Below are positions 11,096 to 19,192 of a stretch of DNA of 64,000 nt, piece after piece. A program made the translations under genes and the position numbers. The DNA is from Anastrepha obliqua (Eukaryota > Arthropoda > Insecta > Diptera > Tephritidae). The stretch is from the NCBI RefSeq assembly GCF_027943255.1, contig NW_026562179.1, forward strand, positions 5,644,501 through 5,708,500, read 5' to 3'. Under the pieces are notes generated by a model. It saw only the letters and a list, made by a program, of their open reading frames with translations, was not told where the DNA came from and searched no databases. The first letter of the stretch is position 1. Every line of letters starts with the position of its first letter.

Positions 11096-12018
11096 AGGCG
11101 TTTTTCAGTAAGAGCGCTTCAACTTTTTTTTGAATAAAACACAAACGGTTTGACTTTTTTAACTAATTTTTTTTTTATTATCGAGTTTGAACATATACAT
11201 TTAAGTATGAAATTCGATTTCTTTTGCATGACCACCGCGTGCACGTTTTACGAAGTCCAATCGTTCAACCCAATTTTCGACCACTCTTTTGCATAAATTG
11301 GCCGAAATTCCAGCAATTTCGCGTTCACTATTGGCTCTGAGCTCACAAATCATCGCCGGCTTGTTACTGTAGACCAATGACTTCACATAACCCCAAAGAA
11401 AATAGAAATAGTCTAGAGGCGTCAAATCACTCGAGCGCGGCGGCCATTCGACCGGTCCATTTCTGGAAATAATGCGCTCATCGAACTTACTCTTCAACAA
11501 ATCAATTGTAGCATGTGCTGTGTGGCTTGTGGCCCCGTCCTGTTAAAACCACATGTCGTGTAAGTCCATACCATTCAATTGCGGCCAAAAATAATCGTTT
11601 ATCATGTCGCGGTATCGATTTCCATTCACAGTAACGTGGCGACCGTTCTCGTCAACGAAAAAATATGGGCCAATTACGCCGCCGGCATGTAAACAGCACC
11701 AAACAGTGATTTTTTCGGGATGCAACGGTGCCTCATGAATCACGTGTGGATTGCTTTCTGCCCAGTAACGCATATTTTGCTTGTTGACAAATCCATTGAG
11801 CCAAAAGTGAGGTTCATCACTGAAGATGATTTTTTGGAAAATTTATAAATTTTCATAAAAAATTTGCACGATTTGCAATCGTTGCTCAAGTGTGTAGCGT
11901 TCCATTATGAAATGTATACTAATGAAGTTTACAAATGACAAGCGAAAAATAAAAAAATATTGCGTCGTTCGCCCTCCCTATCGGAAAAAAGTTGAAGCGC
12001 ACCTATTGAAAAACGCTT
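11096..12018 (-). mobile_element. Internally deleted mariner-like element (TA target)
   Basis: Terminal inverted repeats of about 30 bp flank it: the left end AGGCGTTTTTCAGTAAGAGC pairs with the right end AAGCGTTTTTCAATAGGTGC (reverse strand), and both continue GCTTCAACTTTTTT. TA dinucleotides lie outside (11094-11095 and 12019-12020). Inside, the transposase N-terminus (YTLEQRLQIVQIFYENL, about 11842-11905) is joined by deletion to the catalytic part. The element sits in the TA-rich tail of a SINE. Confidence 0.88.
11201..11905 (-). pseudogene. mariner-like transposase, broken
   Basis: DDE transposase of the IS630/Tc1/mariner superfamily. It keeps the first catalytic region (IIFSDEPHFWLNGF), the second (the QDGATSHTA stretch at 11500-11545, interrupted by a stop in place of a glutamine codon), and the third (PPRSSDLTPLDYFYFLWG). 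Most of the DNA-binding region between residue 20 and the first Asp is deleted. It ends RARGGHAKEIEFHT. It is inactive, but the catalytic core is well preserved, suggesting moderate age. Confidence 0.85.
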
Positions 12019-12020
12019 TA

Positions 12021-12104
12021 TATATAATTGGCGCGTACACCCTTTTTGGGTGTTTGGCCGAGCTCCTCCTCCAATTTGTGGTGTGCGCCTTGATGTTGAT
12101 TTAG
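12021..12104 (-). mobile_element. SINE-2: 5'-truncated copy (3' end only)
   Basis: Same family as SINE-1: tatataattggcgcgtacac, then ggtgtttggccgagctcctc, ending at gcgccttgatgttg. Only the last ~85 bp are present. The host word gattta stands on both sides of the SINE-plus-mariner block (about 11084-11089 and 12099-12104), consistent with a short TSD. The mariner at 11096-12018 split its TA-rich tail. Confidence 0.8.
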
Positions 12105-12342
12105 GGCAGATAAATTGATTAGCATTTCCAGCCTTCTGTTTGGAGTAGTCCTTAAATCGCCAGAGATGCATTAAAAAGCTATTATTTGGACCTTACTCAT
12201 GATTTTGGCGTAACTCGCCTTTAGAGCAGATGGTCACCATACAAGTATTCCATACATCAAAATTGGCCTAACTACAGAAGTATAGAGCCAATACGTAACA
12301 CGAGGTGTAAGTCCCCATTTAATACCGACAGCTTTTTTGCAA

Positions 12343-12548
12343 GTAAAGGGTTTTTCAATTGGCGCGGGTCGATTTTGGCGCCCTGTGGCAGCCATTTTGT
12401 TTTGGTGACATCTGTCAAATCTTTTGTTTATTATTCAGTTGTTTATGCCAAATCTTCACAGCAAGTTACACGATTGAACAGCACGTTCAAATGAAAAAAC
12501 TTTATTATCAAAATGAGTGTTCATTAACGCAAACGTTGCGCGCATTAT
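12343..12548 (+). mobile_element. mariner-like 5' end fragment in LOA-like RT
   Basis: It begins at a TA with aagggtttttcaattggcgc, resembling the inverted end of the mariner at 11.1 kb. It encodes a transposase-like N-terminus (YTIEQHVQMKKLYYQNECSL). It ends at a second TA without a matching inverted end. Excising 206 bp rejoins the RT frame (VALYTCKKAVG). It is a truncated or deletion-derived copy. Confidence 0.7.
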
Positions 12549-13307
12549 ATTATATAGTGCAACGTTGGCCTTCTTTACTCTTTCCTCAATATTAGATTTC
12601 CACGTAAGTTTCCTGTCTAACATGAGTCCCAGGTACTTGGTATTCTCCTTTAAAGGAATATCCACACCCTTAAAAATTAGCGGGGGGATTATAGGGAGCC
12701 TATGTTTCTTTGTAAAGTGAATTATTTCAGTTTTTGAGGGGCTTATACCGAGTCCCCTGCTCTCAGTCCAGCTTCTAAGTGTGGCCATGTTAGAGCACAG
12801 AATATCCATAAGGGTGTTCGGATATTTGCCTTTAACGGCAATTGCTAAGTCATGTGGGTAAGCCGTGACGTGGCAATCCCGTCTTTCCAGGGTCAGCAAT
12901 AGGGAGTTTACTGCCAAAATCCAAAGAAGAAGGGAGGGGACTCCGCCTTGCGGCGTGCCTCTGTAGACCTGTCTTCTTAGAGTAGTGCTGCCTAATTTAG
13001 CCGTTACCTTTCTTTTGACGAGTATATCTTCTATCAGGGCTACGATGTGTGCTTCCACTCCAAAATCTTCTAATGAATCTACTATAGTGTTTGCAATTAT
13101 ATTGTTGAAGGCGCCTTCTATATCAACGAAAGAAACCAATGCAAACTCTTTGTCTAATCAACTTTTATCCACCAACCCGGCGAGTGAGTGTAAGGCGGTT
13201 TCTTCCCTTTAGTATAGGCATGTTGCGCCGAGGAGAGTCTATTTAAAGGCACAACGCCCCGTATGTTTTCATCCATTATTCTCTCCAGGATCTTGAGCAA
13301 AGAGAAT
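12549..13307 (-). pseudogene. LOA-like reverse transcriptase
   Basis: The minus frame 12456-13139 carries motif A (VSFVDIEGAFNNI), motif B (YRGTPQGGVPSLLLW) and a damaged motif C (VTAYPHDLAIAV; the YADD box reads YPHD). GLGISPSKTEI, KYLGLMLDRKLTW and NIEERVKKANVALY follow. Upstream, 13139-13307 has the finger region (LLKILERIMDENIRG, then SSAQHAYTKG) in other frames. Loss of the first active-site Asp of YxDD makes it catalytically dead. Confidence 0.85.
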
Positions 13308-14033
13308 GGTTCCATGTGTGTAGTATAGTTCCATGTATAGAAGCCCGAGCGAGTGGGGAAAGTTACTGACCGTCATTCACTTGGGAGTGGCCAAGACGAC
13401 TCTTCTGCATGTAGTTCCAGCAGCTCACAACGTCCGGGATTAGCCCACGTATCCTCTGGATAGCTTCCGAACACCCGTTTGGGACCCGCCACTTAAAAAT
13501 CCCCCCAATGAAAAGAATTAACAAGCCTCGGATGAGAACTACCTTTACTGATGACAACCCCTGCAAACGAAATAAGGAATATGATTTGAGGGCATGCACC
13601 TGGAATGTCCGGTCCCTTAATGGGGAAGGTGCCTCTGTCCGGCTGGTTGATGTCCTCGTGACAGTAAAGGCTGACATCACTGCCATTCAAGAGATGCGAT
13701 GGACGGGACAAGGCAAGAAAACCATAGGACCTTGCGGCGTCTACTACAGCTGCCATGTAAAGGAGCGCAAATTCGGTGTCGGATTTGTTGTGGGAGAGAG
13801 ACTTCGTCGCCAAGTACTGTCGTTGACTGCGGTGGACGAGCGTCTCGCAATACTCCGCATCAAAGCCCGTTTTTTATCATCTCGCTAATTTGCGCCCACG
13901 CCCCGACGGAAGAGAAGGACGATGCGACCAAAGATTCCTTCTATGAGCGCTTGGAACGTTTCTATGAGCGCTGCCCCCTCCACGACATAAAAATCGTGCT
14001 TGGCGACTTCAACAGCAGGGTGGGCAAGTTGTT
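13308..14033 (+). mobile_element. RTE-like fragment, 5' end and endonuclease
   Basis: Matches the intact RTE-like element at 35.46-36.22 kb: the same 5' start (tggttccatgtgtg), leader, and APE endonuclease start (RACTWNVRSLNGEG, then AIQEMRWTGQGKK) in the frame 13508-13888. A frameshift follows near 13870, after which HAPTEEKDDATKDSFYERLE continues to VLGDFNSRVGK. A leader deletion of about 60 bp is present. It is cut at about 14033 by Gypsy DNA. Confidence 0.9.
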
Positions 14034-14667
14034 GCTTGCGAAGGGTGCGGTTTCTTTCTATCACGCCAAATGTGTCAACCGCTCAATATCTATCAACCGC
14101 GTATTCTTGCACGGTCTCATTTGTCCTCTGGCAGCGATCCGTCAGTTCTATCTGGAACATTTTCTGTCTGTAATCACTCCCGTAACATCATTCTATTGCT
14201 GCCATCAGACTTTCATAGTTATCCTGATCCGCTTCTATAACTACCTGCAGTACTTCGCCGTCTGAATCCTTAAACGATGCAAAAACTTTTTCTGAAGTAC
14301 TCCAATGATTTGTTGCTAGTGTTGTTTCAAATTGGAGTTTAAATATCGGGGATGGTACCGTGCTGTCGAAGGATGGTGCTTTTACTTTCCTTTCATTCCT
14401 GTACTTGGTGAAGATCTTTTCTTCCATTTTGGTCGAGGATTCGAAAGATCTTCCTCTTCTAGCAAGACGACATATTCGTCTACATCGAAGCCCTCAGCCT
14501 CCATAGCTTTGCGCAGCCACACTTGTAGCTCTGCCTTGTTCCCAGTAGGTAACAAGCCACTCTGTTTCAACTCTTTCTTAAGCTGCTGAATCTTGAGCTC
14601 GCTAAACTTTGCTATTTTCACGATCCTCTTCTTGGGACTTTAATCAACAATCTCACTTCTGACACCA
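14034..14667 (-). pseudogene. Gypsy-like gag with SAP domain, 5' part of element
   Basis: On the minus strand, 14382-14621 encodes a SAP-type motif (KFSELKIQQLKKELKQSGL, then GNKAELQVWL). This is followed in another frame (14188-14427) by a retrotransposon gag core (FKLQFETTLATNHWS) and YESLMAAIE. Frames shift near 14400 and break below 14190. SAP domains bind nucleic acid, and one at the front of gag is unusual. The start is just inside the primer-binding site at 14650-14667, so this is the true 5' end of an LTR element. The same gag family recurs at 26.0-26.7 and 42.1-42.7 kb. Confidence 0.78.
14650..14667 (-). promoter_or_regulatory. Primer-binding site, tRNA-Leu type
   Basis: The minus strand reads TGGTGTCAGAAGTGAGAT. 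From memory this is the complement of a tRNA-Leu 3' end with CCA, with one mismatch. It is placed directly upstream of gag as expected for an LTR element. The adjoining LTR (14668 rightward) survives for at most ~55 bp. Confidence 0.7.
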
Positions 14668-14724
14668 ATTGCTTCGAATTTTTTTACGTTAAAATCCAAA
14701 TGAATCTCTCATAATATATTTTAC

Positions 14725-15045
14725 AATAACAGGTGTTACAGGTGAATGGATTGCGCTATCGAGAGATGATGAATAATTTTTTATGGCAGAAATTGGATGG
14801 TATTGATCTGGGCAACGTTTATTTTCAGCCACTTTGCAATTCGGTTATGGAAAATATCATGAAAAGGATATTCTCCTGTAAGCGAGGTCATGGTAGTCAT
14901 TTTCCTGATGTTATTTTCCACTATTAACGGCATACCTTCCTCTTTATAGTGAAATAAACATCCGATTATTTATATTAAAAAATAGCATTTTCCTTTGAAT
15001 ATCGAAATAACACCTCTTATTAAGAACCCCGTTAATTCCTCTGAG
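14725..15045 (+). pseudogene. mariner-like transposase C-terminal fragment
   Basis: The frame 14733-14927 reads VNGLRYREMMNNFLWQKLDG and YFQ. After an internal deletion it continues MKRIFSCKRGHGSHFPDVIF, which is the transposase end. The following aaataacacctcttattaag may be the 3' inverted end. It has no 5' half. It lies where the LTR of the neighbouring Gypsy element would be expected. Confidence 0.7.
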
Positions 15046-15129
15046 TTCGATTACTACATTTTCAAATAAAAGTCACAAATTAATGGCTTGCTTGCTTTAG
15101 TGAATCATTTTATTACTTTTCGTTTAGTC

Positions 15130-16720
15130 GCTTACACGTCTAAGTTAAGACTGAATACCCTAATCGTATACATGTGCGTAATAACTGGTTGGTTAATAAA
15201 TCGAATTTTCTTAATATAAATAGGGTACTGCCCATACGATTGCAAAAAGTTCTATTTCGGTGGTTGAATACTTCTTCTCGTGATCATTCAATGTTCTACT
15301 TCCATAACATATCGGATGACCATAAGTGCAGTTCCCATGGCATAATCACTTGCATTTGTCACGATTTCGATTTCTTTTTAAGTCTGGATACTTCAGTTAG
15401 TAATCTTTTTAATTTATAAAAGGTGTCCATGTACTGTGTATTGAGGATGTTGACCTTTGTGTCCTTTTTTAAATATTTTGTCATAGCTTACGTTATTTTA
15501 CCGACATTTCTTATGAATTTACAGTAATACTCAGTTGCTCCATGAAATGATTTTATTTGTTTTACTATTTGCGGCAGCTTAAGTTTTTGAATGGACTCCG
15601 CTTTAGTGGGGTTTAGCTTGACCCTGTGTGTCCTAAGTATTCTGCGGTTAAAGCAAAAGTTACATTTATCAAGTTGTATTCGTTGGTTACGCTGTCTTAA
15701 CATCTCGAAAATTTTCCTAGTATTCTCTACATGTTCTTGTGCTGTAGTGCTAAATATTTATAAGAATATCGTGCAAATAGGCGACACATATTCTATTAAT
15801 GTAATCTTTTAGGACTGAATTAATTAGACTTGGGAAGATGGCTGGGGCGGTTTTTATCCCGAAAGGCATACGAATGAATCCGTTATATCCTGGTGGCGTA
15901 TAAAATGCGGTTTTTGCCCTATCTTCCCCTTATATAAGTATCTGATGAAAACCCTTAGCCAGACCCAGTATCGTGAAATATTGGCCTCCTCCCAATTTTT
16001 CGAATGCATCCTCTATTTTGGGCATTGAGAATTTGTCATTGATGGTGATATCGTTTAAAACTCTCTAGTCTATAAGCACACGCCATTTTTTCCGGATGAA
16101 TAAGATGAATTTGTTCCCCTTACTCTCGCCAATAATTCCATGTCCTATCATTTTTTTCATATGTTTAATTATCTCTTCCTCCTGAATTTTTGAATAGCAG
16201 TATATTTTATAGTAAACCGGCCTATCAGTTGTTGTTTCGTGTTTTACTTCGTGTGTATGGGAAAATGTTTGTCGTTCTTGGAAGAATAAGTCAGTCTATT
16301 TTTGTAGTTTCGAGTGTGTAAAGATCCTCGTACTTGTGTGGGCATGTATCGATGAATCTCGTCCTTCCAGAGTGGATTTAGGTATATCCATCATCAAGGT
16401 TAATCATCGCGTCCATTTGATTCAATAAATACATTTATTTTTCAAGTATTTCGTGAAATTCTTTATTTTCAAGGTTACTCAACTTCCAACTAATGAAATT
16501 GCTTTCCTTGAATTCCTGTGTAGGGGTGTTGTAGGAATGATTTCCGTATCCATCCTTACATCTCCGTCTAATGTCCTAAAGTTTATGGGTTAAGTAAGCT
16601 TTAATCGCTTATATCTTAATAGTTTGTCTTCTCCAAAGTGTTCGAACCGGTGTCTATTATTCATATTATTTGGTCGCTATCAATATTTAGTGTAACTAAC
16701 GGTAAGTTCTGGTATTGCCC
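15130..16720 (-). pseudogene. Gypsy-like pol remnant (protease, RT, RNase H)
   Basis: Minus-strand order is protease with IIDTGSNTL (about 16590-16680), then RT (15490-16200: KWRVLIDxRVLNDITINDKF, AFEKLGGGQYFTILGLAKGF, YTPPGYNGFIRMPFGIKTAP), the RT connection (15488-15703), and RNase H ([10 protein letters not shown], then [19 protein letters not shown] in shifted frames, 15180-15420). It resembles the 17.6/297 group. The first RT aspartate is Gly (FTILGL rather than FTxLDL) and the YxDD box reads YLHD, besides many stops. It is old and inactive. It is not clearly the same copy as the gag at 14.0-14.7 kb. Confidence 0.8.
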
Positions 16721-16928
16721 GGAGACCGAAAGTTTTCATCTTTTTCAACAATGGTTTTAATGTCGATTTCGTTATTTAGTTGAGTAACATAACCCTCATG
16801 GGAGGTGTAACTGCTTCTAATTGCTCTAGAAAATTTTACAGGAATATTGTGTGGTCATTTATTGGCTCCATTGAGGTTCCATTTCATTAACTGAATAGGC
16901 TACTAGCAACTAGCAAATAGTAGATGGC

Positions 16929-17199
16929 CTAATCAACAAGTAATATTTGGAAATACGTAGAGAAGTAGCTTGCCATTTGTGTATATTTCTGGCTTGCCAT
17001 ACTCACTTGCCTCGATCGTATTCTGGTATGGCAGTGTTCCCTTCTCAGTCTGGTTGACTTCGTCCGCCTTGAGCAAGTTCGTGTTAACAACACCGCACTC
17101 CGCCAGCTGACATGCACAAACCATATCGTTTAATTCTTCACGCAGAAGGGCGATGCTATGAAGCGAACTTTGGGCCATTAATTCTTTGAGGCGTTCCAT
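16929..17199 (-). pseudogene. Unassigned minus-strand frame beside Gypsy pol
   Basis: An 88-codon frame (MERLKELMAQSSLHS, then YGKPEIYTNGKLLLYVF). It might be a C-terminal env-like piece of an errantivirus-type Gypsy element, judged only on general feel. Its position upstream of protease would then be out of order, implying a second element or a rearrangement. No functional claim is made. Confidence 0.3.
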
Positions 17200-17409
17200 C
17201 GTTTGGTTGGTGTACAGTTATGCTGACAGTTTGTTGCTGGTGTAGCCAAATTTACCAATTGCATCGTGTTTGTAGCATATTTCTGTAGGCGAATAACGTG
17301 AATAAGTTTGAACGGCGCCTGTATAATCCAACCATTTCCACTCTAAATCGTCATGATCGGTGGCTTCTTACGGAATATGTGAAGGCCGTTGTTGGCCAAT
17401 ACCTTAAGA
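17200..17409. other. Short unassigned stretch
   Basis: No family was recognised. A short plus frame (17298-17498) runs into the RTE leader and is not supported as a gene. Confidence 0.4.
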
Positions 17410-18138
17410 GGAAATCTGATTGGAAAGTCACTGATTGCCATTCACTTGGGAGTGGACTTCTACATATGGTCCAAGCAGCTCACAACTTCCAGGACTAGCC
17501 CAAGTATCGTCTGGGTAGCTTCCGAACACCCGATCAAGAGCGAGGTAATGTGAGAAGGCGAACCATCCCAGGATAGCTGGATGTGCGCTGGGTTTGGTAC
17601 CCGCCATGTAAAAATCCTCCCCAATGAAAACACGAACAAACCGCGGGAAACGAGCTAAGGACTATGATTCGCAATCTGTGCCAATTATCACGGGATTAGT
17701 CTTCTAAACATCGCCTATAAGATTCAAGCGAGAACATGGGCCAAAGGCTTAAGCTCATCATCAACCACTTGATTGTACCTTATCAATGTGGATTTAGACC
17801 TAGAAAGTCCATCTTCGACCAGATATTGACAATACGCCAAGTCTTGGAAATGAGCCATGAATGAAGAATCGACACACACCATCTTTTCGTTGACTTCTAA
17901 ACCGCATTCGACAGTACGAAAAGGAGTTACCTATATGCCGCGATGTCTAAATTTGATATCCCCGTAAAACTAATACGGCTATGACGTTGCTCAATACCAG
18001 CATCACCGTCTGAATTGAGAAGGACCTCACCGAGCCGTTGGACATCAAGCGAGGTTTCAGACAGGGTGACCCGCTGTCGTGTGAATTCTTTAACCTGATA
18101 TTGGAAAGGATCGTACGAGCCGCTAAACTTAATCGCAC
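17410..18138 (+). mobile_element. RTE-like fragment with large internal deletion
   Basis: The RTE leader (ttcacttgggagtgg, then gcgctgggtttgg) is followed at about 17665 by a jump to the RT finger region (cacgggattagtcttctaaa). It then runs through motif A (FVDF, followed by an in-frame stop, then AFDSTK) and motif B (GFRQGDPLSCEFFNL). The endonuclease is entirely missing. Compared with the intact copy, about 1.7 kb is lost. It stops at about 18138 against the 3' end of a LOA-like element. Confidence 0.87.
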
Positions 18139-19192
18139 TCTTCCGCGAATCTTTTGGACTCATTGATGAATCTTAAGAGATCCGGAAGAGGAAAAGTATG
18201 AAATTTTTCCATTCTCATAACATGTTACCCCAGCAGCCTAGATCTGGTTCTAGAGAGCGCCGGACACCTACAGAGAAAGTGCTCTGCACAGTCCTCGTTT
18301 TCCCGACAGGATAGGCATATTGGGTCGTCGATCATTCTCAGCATATTACTGCTGACCACAGGCGTTGTGCCCTGTTATTACACCTACCAGTACTACCAGG
18401 TCCTTTCTGCTAAATTGTAGGAGAAAGGTCTCTAATTTCCTGTTTGATTCTTTCACAAAGCACTTAGCTACTCTGCAGGAGCTCAACTCAAACCAACGCC
18501 TTCGATGGGTAGAAGGTATGAAGTCGTCAATCAATAATTGAACCGATGAAGAATTGACCCCTAGGAAGGGTTTAGCGCCCAGAGGTGTGCTTGCAGAGCC
18601 TTCATTAGCCAGTTTATCAGCCAACTCGTACCCTATAATACCACAGTTTCCTGGCCTCCAAATAAGACAAACTTTGTTGTGTTTTGCAACTCTTTTCAGT
18701 TTTGTCTTACATTCATTGACCAATTTCGAAGAACAGCGTGCGCTAGAAAGGGTTGACTGTCACTACAAATTCCTATACTACTACCTCGCCACTTTTTCTC
18801 AATTAGCCAGTATGCTATAATACATTTAAGATGACATAGACTTCCGCTAAGGATACCGTAGCTAAATGTCCTGTAGCGTAGGAGTACTTAGTGTCTTCGT
18901 TTAAGTAGATTCTCTAGACTTAACCATTGATCTCTATCTTGGATCAAAACATCATACTTCCTACCGAAGCCAACGTAAGGCACTGGATTGTCCGCTGGCA
19001 TCGAGAACAGTGTGCACCGTTCCGACAACTGGTGGCAAGTCTGACAGTGGCCAGTGTTTTCTTCTCTGTAGCCTGGTTAGGGGTTTTACTTCGGAATTAA
19101 CCATAGAAGCCGTTCACCAGACTACGAAGACGTATGTGATAATGGGTCTCTTCAGGGTGATGTACAACCAGTGTCTGAGACCCCATGTCTTG
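18139..19192 (-). mobile_element. LOA-2 element, 3' part (RNase H and tail)
   Basis: The minus frame 18346-18723 encodes the RNase H end (LIWRPGNCGIIGYELADKLA) and the post-RNase H region (VGVITGHNACGQQ). 18165-18345 encodes the terminal Cys/His box (DDPICLSCRENED, then FLCRCPAL). 18800-19192 has RT thumb and N-terminal RNase H in broken frames. The element continues at 21907 after the inserted retrotransposon. Confidence 0.82.
19181..19192. repeat. TSD of the 19.2-21.9 kb element, left copy
   Basis: ccccatgtcttg here is repeated at 21907-21918 (13 bp if the preceding a is counted). Joining the two flanks restores LOA-2 RT thumb sequence. Confidence 0.93.

Larger units (their letters stand above)
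10085..13307 (-). mobile_element. LOA-like element (RT, RNase H, 3' end) with nested insertions
   Basis: The minus strand reads RT (12549-13307 and 12456-13139), thumb (12105-12340), RNase H (10500-10964), terminal segment (10195-10443, ending GTKWFHEG) and a 3' UTR closing with aacctagcctaac at about 10085. Two insertions interrupt it: 12343-12548 (mariner end) and 11091-12104 (SINE carrying a mariner). Removing them restores continuous protein alignment (VALY to CKKAVG, and INLSALNL to VGKHVA). The 5' side stops where an RTE copy starts at 13308. Confidence 0.83.
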
